Shown one piece after another: positions 1 to 5,502 of a DNA stretch of 5,502 bases (its first letter is position 1; every line of letters starts with the position of its first letter). Source of the DNA: Planctomycetota bacterium (lineage in GTDB: Bacteria; Planctomycetota; Planctomycetia; Pirellulales; UBA7805); assembly GCA_030605285.1 (NCBI GenBank), contig JAUWIQ010000167.1:1-5502 (forward strand), in the 5' to 3' direction. The notes beneath the pieces were generated by a model. It was not told the DNA's origin and made no database searches. It saw nothing but the letters and a program-made list of their open reading frames with translations. The position numbers were made by a program, and so were the translations under genes.

Positions 1-3
1 ATA

Positions 4-1317
4 TTGACACGGTCATTCGCGAGCCAGCCTCCCATGTATTCGGCCCCCACCCCGTCGCCCTCCGTTCCATCTCAGTCGCACGCCTGGTTGATCTGGGCCG
101 TGGCCACCCTGTTTCCGATTTACCAACTTGCGATTCAGATCGGATACGGGGCCCTCGAGCCGGGGATTGATCGGGATCTGCACCTGGGGATGGCGCGCTC
201 TGCGATCCTCTCGGCATCTTTTCTTTTATCCTATAGCCTCATGCAGTTACCGGCCGGGTTGCTGTTGGATCGTTATAGTCCCCGACTGCTGCTCTCCTGT
301 TCCGCGATCCTTTGCGGCGTGGCGGCGTGGCAGTTTGCCTCCTGTCAGAGTTTCGCCTCCGCACTCTTTTTTCGGGCACTGCTCGGAGTCCTGGCGTCGT
401 TCGGATTTCCTGGTGCGGGCCTGCTGGGGCGTCGTTGGATCCGCCCAGGGCAATTCGTCCTTGCCATGGGCTTAATTGATTTCTTTTTTGGACTCGGTGC
501 GATCGGAGGTGAAGCGGGTTTTGCGGCGATGCGCGAGGTCGGTTACAGTTGGCGGGACATTATGAATATGCTGGCACTCGCAGGAGTCAGCATCGGCTTG
601 CTTTGTGCCATTCTGGTGCGCGACCGCCCGCGAGGGATGGAGGACCGATCGGACCGCGTTCATATCCTGGACGCCTTGCGGGTACTGCTCAGCACGCGGA
701 AAGTTCTGCTGGCGATTGTTTTTTATGGGGGCATGATCGGTGTGGCATTCGGCTTTGGTGGCTTGTGGGACATTCAGCTGCAAAGTGCCTTTGGTTTTGG
801 CCAGCACGAGGCGGTGGATCTGAACAGCTCGTTGTTTGTGGGGCTCGCGGTATCTGCGCCGATCTCAGGTGTTTTGGCCGATAAGCTTCCCAGGCGCAAA
901 CCGCTCCTCCTCGTTGGCGCGAGTGGGTCGTTGCTAGGCGTGTGTGGCCTGCTTTTTGTTCCTCTTGTAATTCCGTATTGGGCAATTATCGGCAACCTAT
1001 TGTTTACGGGTATGATGCTCGGCACCTCAGTTGCGATTTTTGGAGTTGCCTGCGATGCCGTTCCGCCGCGTTACGCAGGCACGGTGATCGGTCTGGTGAA
1101 CGCCGCGGGCTGCCTGCTGGGTGCCCTCATGCAGATCGTTCCTGGCCTCTTGTTAGGCCCGGGAGATTTTCACCCGCTTTCTGTTTATCAGCAGGTCCTT
1201 TCGCTCAATATTGCAATCTTACTGGCAGCGATCCTCGCAGCGGCAATGCTTTCCGAACGGACTTGTTCGCGGAACGACAGAATCGGCAAGGGATCGCCGG
1301 GTGACGAATGCGATTGA
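4..1317 (+). CDS. MFS transporter, substrate unknown; start at or beyond left edge
   Basis: A probable inner-membrane carrier of the major facilitator superfamily; the substrate cannot be read from sequence. Counting from the TTG at 4, about 12 hydrophobic segments fall in two halves (roughly residues 27-204 and 233-417), joined by a charged cytoplasmic loop (about 205-232) rich in Arg and Asp. The MFS loop 2-3 motif is visible as GLLLDRYSPR (85-94), with a weaker repeat in the second half, GVLADKLPRRK (289-299). Helix 4 carries FFRALLG with the usual Arg (124). Length, 437 residues, is normal. The start is unsure: the frame is open to base 1, TTG at 4 and ATG at 34 are both possible, neither has a visible Shine-Dalgarno, and the first 25 residues are polar and Pro/Ser-rich, so the true start may lie upstream. 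The gene ends in TGA and converges on the DUF1338 gene. The family is sure; the function is not. Confidence 0.9.
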   Translation: MTRSFASQPPMYSAPTPSPSVPSQSHAWLIWAVATLFPIYQLAIQIGYGALEPGIDRDLHLGMARSAILSASFLLSYSLMQLPAGLLLDRYSPRLLLSCSAILCGVAAWQFASCQSFASALFFRALLGVLASFGFPGAGLLGRRWIRPGQFVLAMGLIDFFFGLGAIGGEAGFAAMREVGYSWRDIMNMLALAGVSIGLLCAILVRDRPRGMEDRSDRVHILDALRVLLSTRKVLLAIVFYGGMIGVAFGFGGLWDIQLQSAFGFGQHEAVDLNSSLFVGLAVSAPISGVLADKLPRRKPLLLVGASGSLLGVCGLLFVPLVIPYWAIIGNLLFTGMMLGTSVAIFGVACDAVPPRYAGTVIGLVNAAGCLLGALMQIVPGLLLGPGDFHPLSVYQQVLSLNIAILLAAILAAAMLSERTCSRNDRIGKGSPGDECD

Positions 1318-1572
1318 GCACGCCTTACTGTGGGGAAGATTTGCGAGCTTCCCTGGCCGCAGTGACCTAGGGGTCGCCACACGCATGCGGAGGACCTCGG
1401 GCGACGAGATCGCCCTCCACGCAGATCTCGGGACTCTTACTGAGAGTCGAGTGCGATCCAGGAAAATCCAAAAAGCCCGCTCCAGTGGAGCATTGTTGCC
1501 GAAAGAGGACTGGGCCAGGAATCAGGAGTGAATCGCCGAGGTGCCGATGGTTGCCTTTTTGATGGCATCGCA
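1318..1572. other. Convergent intergenic region with several inverted repeats
   Basis: No credible gene is seen between the two convergent stop codons. It holds a row of short perfect inverted repeats: GGGAAG/CTTCCC (1333-1338 with 1348-1353), GACC/GGTC (1364-1367 with 1372-1375), GGGCGA/TCGCCC (1399-1404 with 1410-1415), CGAGATC/GATCTCG (1405-1411 with 1424-1430) and GACTCT/AGAGTC (1432-1437 with 1443-1448). None is followed by a T run on the plus strand, so none is a textbook intrinsic terminator for the MFS gene, though the first lies only 15 bases after its stop codon and could act as a 3' end stabiliser. The third and fourth overlap and cannot form together. Confidence 0.5.
1463..1491 (-). 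terminator. Candidate intrinsic terminator for the DUF1338 gene
   Basis: Read on the minus strand, GCTCC-act-GGAGC forms a five-pair GC-rich hairpin (1491-1479), followed after GGGC by TTTTT and, three bases later, TTTT. It lies about 80 bases past the stop codon of the minus-strand gene, in the right orientation. The four-base gap between stem and T run and the short stem make it weaker than a textbook terminator. Confidence 0.45.
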
Positions 1573-2493
1573 CTAAGACTTGTCCCGGCCAGTCTGCGCG
1601 GTGTAGGTGCTCTCGAAAATCTTGTCGGCATTGCCCGCTTCAAATCCCTCCCGACGATGGCGACGCTCAATTTGTTCGGCTGGCAAATCTATAAATTCAT
1701 CGAGTACGCGGCGCTCGGCAAACTCAACATAGGAACCAGAGATCTCGTGGTATTCGGTCCCGCTGTTCGAGGACTGAAACTCGCCCTCGACAACTTGGGC
1801 CACAGTGCTGCTCTGCAATAGTTTTCCATCGTCACTCGCTTTGATTTTGCCGCCGGAGTCGTTGAGTGTGATCCCGAGATGCTCCAGAAATGCGTTGAAT
1901 TCCTCAAGCGTGTTGTAGCCGCCGGGCAGGTCGTGGATGCTGATTGTGTAGTGGTTTAGATAGTAGCGGTTATAAAGTGCCCAGGCAGCGTATTCGCTCT
2001 CCGCGAGCAGTGTCTGATAATCCTCCCACATCATCAACTGCCATAAGGAACTATGGAGAAATTTATCGACCTGTTGCCATTGATTAAGATTGATGCGCTC
2101 AACAGGATCACGGCTAACGACATGGGTATAGCCATGAATGATCGCCTGGGCATCCTGGCTAAGTTCGTTCACGCAGAGTTCGCTAATAAATATCCGGGGA
2201 TAATGATCTTCTGGAGGAGCGTACCAGTGGGCGTTGAGCTTTTTCGCCTCGAAACGATAGGAGTCTCTCCGCTCATACCCGTAGGCCAGAAATACCTTCT
2301 CGAGCGACGCGATTCCAAGATGGGGAACACCGATGGTGCGAAAGGCAATATGGTCATTGACAATATCGTCCTGCGAGTGAATCGCGGCACAATCCACGAG
2401 TGCTCGGGTTACCTTATCGACGCTCGGTACACGTTCTTTGTACCGCCGCATTAAGCCGTGAAGGGTTTGATCCAGACCGGGAGAGTTTGCCAT
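1573..2493 (-). CDS. DUF1338 protein, probable 2-oxoadipate dioxygenase/decarboxylase (short form)
   Basis: Probable cytosolic Fe(II) enzyme of the DUF1338 family. Characterised members (Pseudomonas putida HglS, plant FLO7 type) convert 2-oxoadipate with O2 to 2-hydroxyglutarate and CO2 in lysine catabolism. Seen here: NDHIAFRTIG (46-55), with His48 as first metal ligand and Arg52 four residues on, the same spacing as HglS His70/Arg74; NHYTIS (180-185) with His181 as second ligand; and SYVEFAERR (254-262) with Glu257 the likely third. At 306 residues it is shorter than HglS (about 460), as in the short bacterial and plant forms. ATG at 2493 is chosen because AAGGA sits 7 bases upstream; an in-frame ATG at 2583 would add 30 residues that look non-native. 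It is divergent from the antiporter gene and convergent with the MFS gene. The family is confident. The exact substrate is inferred; other 2-oxoacids are possible. No signal peptide or membrane segment is seen. Confidence 0.88.
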   Translation of the reverse strand: MANSPGLDQTLHGLMRRYKERVPSVDKVTRALVDCAAIHSQDDIVNDHIAFRTIGVPHLGIASLEKVFLAYGYERRDSYRFEAKKLNAHWYAPPEDHYPRIFISELCVNELSQDAQAIIHGYTHVVSRDPVERINLNQWQQVDKFLHSSLWQLMMWEDYQTLLAESEYAAWALYNRYYLNHYTISIHDLPGGYNTLEEFNAFLEHLGITLNDSGGKIKASDDGKLLQSSTVAQVVEGEFQSSNSGTEYHEISGSYVEFAERRVLDEFIDLPAEQIERRHRREGFEAGNADKIFESTYTAQTGRDKS

Positions 2494-2505
2494 AGGATGT
2501 TCCTT
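2486..2505 (-). promoter_or_regulatory. Ribosome binding site fixing the DUF1338 start
   Basis: On the minus strand AAGGA is followed by seven bases and ATG (2493-2491). This is the best Shine-Dalgarno near any in-frame start of this gene and decides against the longer reading from 2583. Confidence 0.65.
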
Positions 2506-2554
2506 GTCGAAAAGGCCACTGGCGAGGAGTTCCAAGAACCGTCCGCCTACGACA

Positions 2555-2583
2555 AGAATAGACCCGGCTACTTCAGGCTGCAA
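2555..2583 (-). promoter_or_regulatory. Candidate sigma-70 promoter for the DUF1338 gene
   Basis: On the minus strand TTGCAG (2583-2578) and TATTCT (2560-2555) are separated by exactly 17 bases. The -10 matches four of six consensus bases and the -35 matches three. Transcription would begin near 2548, giving a leader of about 55 bases before the ATG. The spacing is ideal and the hexamers are only moderate. Use of this promoter would also exclude the longer start at 2583, which overlaps the -35. Confidence 0.35.
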
Positions 2584-2810
2584 GAACCGGTGAGTGGGTG
2601 TTGCGGTAACTGTTAGGGGGAATTGGCAGATTGGGCCGGGGGTACTCCATTTCTAGCGGCGTATTGGCCTAAGGATTTTAAAAAATGGTCGTTTATTTTA
2701 ACTGAATCAGGCGTGGGGTATTCCGTTTCAGTGGGCCTGCGTTAGGCTTTCACTATCGCTCTGGGCAGTTTGGCTCAACAATCGCTGTTGGGATCGAATC
2801 GAGGTATCCA

Positions 2811-2855
2811 ATGAATTTTCATCGCGCACCCGGCGCGGCGTCTGTTGAGAGGTGA
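2811..2855 (+). CDS. Possible 14-residue leader peptide upstream of the first antiporter
   Basis: ATG at 2811 opens a 14-codon frame (MNFHRAPGAASVER) ending in TGA at 2853-2855. It has its own Shine-Dalgarno-like GAGG at 2801-2804, six bases before the ATG. Its stop codon lies within the GAGAGGTGA ribosome binding site of the antiporter gene, so a ribosome finishing here would cover that site: an arrangement that could couple or gate translation. No run of a single regulatory codon is present, so a classical amino-acid attenuator is not indicated. It may be chance. Confidence 0.25.
   Translation: MNFHRAPGAASVER
2847..2855 (+). promoter_or_regulatory. Ribosome binding site of the first antiporter
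   Basis: GAGAGGTGA lies nine bases before ATG 2865 and supports that start. A TTG directly in front of it (2862) could in principle also be used but would add only one residue. Confidence 0.65.
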
Positions 2856-2864
2856 TACGGCTTG

Positions 2865-4355
2865 ATGGATCCTAATAACGAAACCCACCAACCGAAGCGG
2901 ACCCTGACGGTCTTTGCGTTGGTGATGATCACAACGGGCATCATTACGAGTATCCACGGCGCCCCTTCGATGGCCTATTATGGGGTCTCGCTGGGTTTCA
3001 TCTATTTGATCGTGGCGGTCGTCTTTTTAGTCCCCTCGGCACTGATTTCCGCAGAATTGGCGACCGGATGGCCTGAAGACGGTGGCGTCTATGTCTGGGT
3101 CAAGACGGCCTTCGGCGAGCGCATGGGTTTTGTCGCTGTCTGGCAACAGTGGATTGAAAACGTCATTTGGTTTCCATCCATTCTTACCGTGACCGTGGTC
3201 TCGGGGGTCTACGGATTCGATGCCAATCTGGCTGAAAATAAATGGTTTATTTTCTTTTCTATCAACGGCGTTTTCTGGATACTCACTATTACGAACCTAT
3301 TCGGGATGCAAACCTCAAGTTGGTTGGCTACGGTCGGCACCATCTTTGGCCGCATTCTTCCCATTCTTTTTATGTTTGGACTTGCGTGCCATTTTCTTTA
3401 TCGAGGAAATGTATCGAGTGCTCCCATAAGCTGGGATCGCTTGTTTCCGGACCTAGGGGATACCGGAAAACTTTCTTTCATCGTGGGGGCGTTTCTTACC
3501 TTTGCAGGCATTGAAGCGTCTGCTTCGAATGCAGCCTCAGCAAAGAACCCGAGGCGCAATTATCCAATAGCTATTATCACCTCGGCCGGTATTGCTCTGG
3601 TTCTGGTAACCCTCATCGCGCTCTCGATTGCAATTGTCCTTCCGGCCAATCAGATCAAATTGGACGCGGGCATCATGCAGGCAATTCATATGATGCTTAA
3701 AATGGAGGGCCTGCTTTGGCTGCTGCCGGTGGCGGGCCTCGTGATTGCCTTGGGAATGCTGGGTGAGGTCAACAACTGGATTCCAGCCCCCACGCGAGGG
3801 CTGCTCGTAGCCGGCCGTGATGGCGCACTTGCCACATTCTGGCAGCGGGAAAACAAGCGTGCCGTCCACTGGAGAATTCTCCTTTTTCAGGCGATTCTGT
3901 TCTCATGCATTTCCACGATGTATCTCTTCATCAAAAATGTGCAGGATGCGTTCTGGTTGATGAACGTAGTCCCCACAATGCTTTATATCATCATGTATTT
4001 CTTGATGTTTGCTTCAGGGGGGCGCTTGAGATATTCGCATCCCGATGTTCCGCGCCGCTACCGGGTCCCCTTCGGAAACTTCGGGATCTGGGCGCTCACT
4101 GCGATGGGGTCGGCCGCCGGGATGCTGGCCATCGTCTTTGCGTTCATTCCCCCGGATCAGGTGATTGCTCGCGGAGGCGTGGTGCCCTATGTCACGGTGG
4201 TCACCATTGGGTTTATTGTGTTCTCGATACTCCCGTTTGTCGTTTATGCGTTTCGGCGTCCGGAATGGCGGCATAGCGCGGGCGAATCCGAAATGCAGCA
4301 GGGAGCCGCAGGAACCAGCACGACTTCGGCACCAGAGGATACGACCCCGCAGTAA
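2865..4355 (+). CDS. GadC-like amino-acid antiporter (APC superfamily)
   Basis: Inner-membrane amino-acid exchanger of the APC superfamily, closest by eye to the glutamate:GABA antiporter (GadC) group. About 12 hydrophobic segments cover residues 14-462 of 496, normal for the family. Visible hallmarks are the broken helix 1 region MITTGIITSIHGAPS (21-35); GWPEDGGVYVWV (68-79) before helix 3; FAGIEASAS (213-221) followed by KNPRRNYPIAI (227-237), resembling the GadC stretch that carries Glu218; and GEVNNWIPAPTRG (300-312), whose Glu301 sits where I recall GadC Glu304. A Tyr pair (374, 378) is spaced like GadC Tyr378/Tyr382. The polar, Ser/Thr-rich tail (464-496) is where GadC has its pH-sensing C-plug; whether this tail does the same is unknown. 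No decarboxylase is adjacent. Substrates could be glutamate, GABA or related amino acids; the family is firm and the substrate is inference. It heads a same-strand run with the next two genes. Confidence 0.9.
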   Translation: MDPNNETHQPKRTLTVFALVMITTGIITSIHGAPSMAYYGVSLGFIYLIVAVVFLVPSALISAELATGWPEDGGVYVWVKTAFGERMGFVAVWQQWIENVIWFPSILTVTVVSGVYGFDANLAENKWFIFFSINGVFWILTITNLFGMQTSSWLATVGTIFGRILPILFMFGLACHFLYRGNVSSAPISWDRLFPDLGDTGKLSFIVGAFLTFAGIEASASNAASAKNPRRNYPIAIITSAGIALVLVTLIALSIAIVLPANQIKLDAGIMQAIHMMLKMEGLLWLLPVAGLVIALGMLGEVNNWIPAPTRGLLVAGRDGALATFWQRENKRAVHWRILLFQAILFSCISTMYLFIKNVQDAFWLMNVVPTMLYIIMYFLMFASGGRLRYSHPDVPRRYRVPFGNFGIWALTAMGSAAGMLAIVFAFIPPDQVIARGGVVPYVTVVTIGFIVFSILPFVVYAFRRPEWRHSAGESEMQQGAAGTSTTSAPEDTTPQ

Positions 4356-4378
4356 CAGGTTTAGATGCTATTTTATTC

Positions 4379-4405
4379 TTGACCTCCTCTGCTTGTTGAT
4401 ATGTC
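4379..4405 (+). promoter_or_regulatory. Weak promoter candidate upstream of the small gene
   Basis: TTGACC (4379-4384) is a good -35 match (five of six), and TATGTC (4400-4405) follows after 15 bases as a poor -10 (three of six, spacing short). It could give the 119-residue gene its own transcription, but read-through from the antiporter gene is equally possible because no intrinsic terminator is seen after base 4355. Confidence 0.25.
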
Positions 4406-4475
4406 ACCTTTCGTGTAGTCGTTAATTAGCGGATGGTAGTTAAAAGACGGACATCCATTGTCCCAAAGGACGACG

Positions 4476-4835
4476 ATGGAATCATCACAATCCCAGGGGC
4501 GCGAAGTTGCTTCCGATGCCGATGCAATCGTCCGCATCACGCGCTCCTCAAGCTACGCAGACCATCTTCGCGGGTATCAGATCCTGATCGACGGCCGCGA
4601 GGCCGGTCGCGTTAAGGCGGGACAGTCGGTGGAGATCTCCGGATCACCGGGGACCCACTTGGTTGTCGCGAAGGTTGACTGGTGCGGAAGCAACACGATC
4701 AACTTCGACGTTGGAGCGGGCCAACCCGCTTGCTTCGAATGCGCCAGCAACCTGCAAGGTCCGCGTATACTTCTCGCGCTGGTTTATGTCGTATTTATGA
4801 AAAACCGGTATCTCACGCTAACGCAGATAGAATGA
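4476..4835 (+). CDS. Small protein of unknown function, one C-terminal membrane segment
   Basis: Function not recognised. The 119-residue protein starts at ATG 4476, supported by AAAGGA five bases upstream; a TTG at 4458 would add six residues but has no such site. After a polar tail (1-16), residues 17-84 alternate hydrophobic and polar residues with Gly turns (YQILIDGREAGRVKAG, 34-49; SPGTHLVVAKVDWCGSN, 57-73), suggesting a small beta-sandwich resembling PEGA or carboxypeptidase-regulatory-like folds. A Trp-Cys pair (69-70) and CFEC (86-89) give three cysteines. Residues 98-108 are strongly hydrophobic, probably a short membrane anchor. From memory, the layout of a beta domain, a WC-S-N-x-I-x-F stretch, a Cys-containing turn and a terminal hydrophobic segment recurs in uncharacterised bacterial proteins, but I cannot name the family. 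It lies between two paralogous antiporters, 120 bases after the first and 159 before the second, so an accessory role in the membrane is conceivable but unproven. Confidence 0.75.
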   Translation: MESSQSQGREVASDADAIVRITRSSSYADHLRGYQILIDGREAGRVKAGQSVEISGSPGTHLVVAKVDWCGSNTINFDVGAGQPACFECASNLQGPRILLALVYVVFMKNRYLTLTQIE

Positions 4836-4994
4836 CTTGCCGCTACACAACAGAGCATCGCGGCCGCTGGTCCGCTGCGCGAATCATTTGCTGCTCGGTG
4901 CTGTTGCGATCTGACGCCCCACCAACTGCAATCTCGGAAACACACGATGCGTCATCGATGCCGAGACTTTCGATAAATTGCAGGAACTCTCTAG
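4836..4994 (+). other. Intergenic gap before the second antiporter
   Basis: 159 bases with no intrinsic terminator and no clear promoter by eye. It holds a GC-rich stretch near 4858-4884 and ends in the AGGA (4982-4985) ribosome binding site of the second antiporter. No similarity to the leader region of the first antiporter is apparent, so the duplication, if local, did not preserve the upstream sequence. Confidence 0.4.
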
Positions 4995-5502
4995 ATGAAT
5001 GAACGGACCGGCAGGCCCAAGCGCACGCTCACGGTATTCTCGCTCGTGATGATCACCACGGGGATCATCACGAGTATCCTGGCCGCACCGTCGATGGCCG
5101 AATATGGCCTGTCGATGATAGTTATCTACCTGCTGGTGGCATTAGTGTTTCTGCTTCCCTCCGCTTTAATTTCTGCAGAACTGGCGACCGGATGGCCCGA
5201 GGACGGGGGCGTCTACGTGTGGGTCAAAGAAGCCTACGGTGAGAGACTCGGATTCGTAGCGGTCTGGCAGCAGTGGATCGAAAATGTAATCTGGTTGCCC
5301 TCAATCCTCACCGTGATCGTCGTCGCGGCCAGCTATGGATTTGACCCGAAGCTTAAAGACAACAACTGGTTCGTTTTCGCTGCGGTCAACGTGGTCTTCT
5401 GGCTGCTCACGCTTACCAACTTATTCGGGATGCGGACCTCGAGTACCGTAGCCACTATTTGTACTATCTTCGGTACCATCCTGCCAATTCTGTTTATGTT
5501 CA
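4995..5502 (+). CDS. Second GadC-like amino-acid antiporter, cut off by right edge
   Basis: The first 169 residues of an APC-superfamily antiporter paralogous to the product of 2865-4355. ATG 4995 is chosen because AGGA lies nine bases upstream and the alignment with the paralogue begins a few residues later (PKRTLTVF). Over 162 aligned residues without gaps I count about 125 identities (roughly 77%). Conserved are the helix 1 stretch MITTGIITSI (19-28), GWPEDGGVYVWVK (66-78) and VAVWQQWIENVIW (88-100). Differences cluster in helix 2 (VSLGF in the first, LSMIV here), the loop after helix 3 (near residues 112-124), helix 4, and two helix 1 positions (His-Gly in the first, Leu-Ala here, residues 29-30). 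The helix 1 change lies in the region that forms part of the substrate site in APC carriers, so the two may differ in specificity. The frame is open to the last base; the C-terminal two thirds lie outside the window. Confidence 0.88.
   Translation, partial: MNERTGRPKRTLTVFSLVMITTGIITSILAAPSMAEYGLSMIVIYLLVALVFLLPSALISAELATGWPEDGGVYVWVKEAYGERLGFVAVWQQWIENVIWLPSILTVIVVAASYGFDPKLKDNNWFVFAAVNVVFWLLTLTNLFGMRTSSTVATICTIFGTILPILFMF

Larger units (their letters stand above)
2494..2864. other. Divergent intergenic control region
   Basis: 371 bases separate the DUF1338 gene from the first antiporter gene, ample room for two promoters. It holds the minus-strand promoter candidate at 2555-2583, an AT-rich patch at 2676-2702 that stands out from its surroundings (with TTTTAAAA at 2676-2683), and spaced inverted repeats: ACTGAA/TTCAGT (2701-2706 with 2727-2732), GCCT/AGGC (2735-2738 with 2744-2747) and CAACA/TGTTG around ATCGC (2776-2790). 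The last could be an operator or hairpin. A small leader frame occupies 2811-2855. I could not find a well-matched sigma-70 promoter for the antiporter gene by eye. Confidence 0.5.

Noticed and set aside
1211..1531. Plus-strand 106-residue open frame running out of the MFS gene into the intergenic region
   Set aside because: It begins inside the last helix of the MFS transporter in another frame and has an Arg-rich composition typical of out-of-frame GC-rich DNA.
1528..1821. Plus-strand 97-residue open frame in the convergent region and the end of the DUF1338 gene
   Set aside because: Most of it is antisense to the DUF1338 coding sequence, the start has no supporting context, and the protein resembles nothing I know.
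2053..2454. Plus-strand 133-residue open frame starting MEKFIDLLPL
   Set aside because: It lies wholly opposite the DUF1338 gene, whose product has clear family motifs across this stretch; it has no recognisable domain and no good ribosome site, so it is an antisense shadow.
2494..2583. Thirty-residue N-terminal extension of the DUF1338 protein
   Set aside because: The in-frame ATG at 2583 lacks a Shine-Dalgarno and overlaps a promoter candidate, while ATG 2493 has AAGGA at good spacing and begins close to where family members begin.
2676..2685. TTTTAAAAAA patch considered as part of a terminator or promoter
   Set aside because: No stem precedes it on either strand and no hexamer at proper spacing accompanies it; noted only as an AT-rich patch in the divergent region.
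4947..4976. A nine-residue frame (MRHRCRDFR) upstream of the second antiporter
   Set aside because: Very short, with only a weak GGA in front and no other support.
4958..5002. A 14-codon frame (MPRLSINCRNSLDE) overlapping the start of the second antiporter, considered as a leader parallel to the one at 2811
   Set aside because: It has no ribosome binding site, shares no sequence with the first leader frame, and overlaps the antiporter start in another frame; probably chance.
4682..5002. Plus-strand 106-residue open frame overlapping the small gene and the gap after it
   Set aside because: It is the shifted frame of the 119-residue protein, begins inside it without a ribosome site, and reads through the intergenic gap with Arg/Ser/Cys-rich non-native composition.

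Overview
The window looks like ordinary bacterial chromosome: dense genes, ATG starts with recognisable Shine-Dalgarno sites, and moderately high G+C judged by eye (not computed). The protein content (an MFS carrier, a short DUF1338 protein and GadC-like antiporters) would fit a proteobacterium, but no rRNA, tRNA or housekeeping marker is present, so the organism cannot be named with confidence. I see no insertion sequence, CRISPR array, tRNA or phage gene.

Layout. (1) About 1-1317, plus strand: a 12-helix major facilitator superfamily transporter whose exact start lies at or beyond the left edge. (2) 1318-1572: a convergent intergenic stretch with several short inverted repeats and, on the minus strand, a plausible intrinsic terminator for the next gene. 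(3) 2493 down to 1573, minus strand: a 306-residue DUF1338 protein, a short relative of 2-oxoadipate dioxygenase/decarboxylase, with the expected His/His/Glu metal ligands and substrate-binding Arg. (4) 2494-2864: a 371-base divergent control region with a candidate promoter for the DUF1338 gene and a possible 14-codon leader reading frame ending inside the ribosome binding site of the next gene. (5) 2865-4355, plus: a GadC-like amino-acid antiporter of the APC superfamily. (6) 4476-4835, plus: a 119-residue protein of unknown function with one probable C-terminal membrane segment. (7) 4995 to the right edge, plus: a second GadC-like antiporter, about three quarters identical to the first over the visible part and cut off by the window.

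The theme is small-molecule transport beside one 2-oxoacid enzyme. Two paralogous antiporters of the glutamate/GABA-exchange type follow each other on the same strand, separated only by the small unknown gene. The DUF1338 enzyme is transcribed away from them out of a shared intergenic region. The known reaction of its family turns 2-oxoadipate (from lysine or 2-aminoadipate breakdown) into 2-hydroxyglutarate, so a link between amino-acid exchange and C5/C6 dicarboxylate metabolism is possible but is inference from neighbourhood alone. No glutamate decarboxylase, the usual partner of GadC in acid resistance, is visible.

I did not find a convincing new multi-gene system. The points most worth a second look are the retained antiporter pair, the unknown protein between them, the DUF1338 enzyme's pairing with amino-acid antiporters, and the possible leader peptide.
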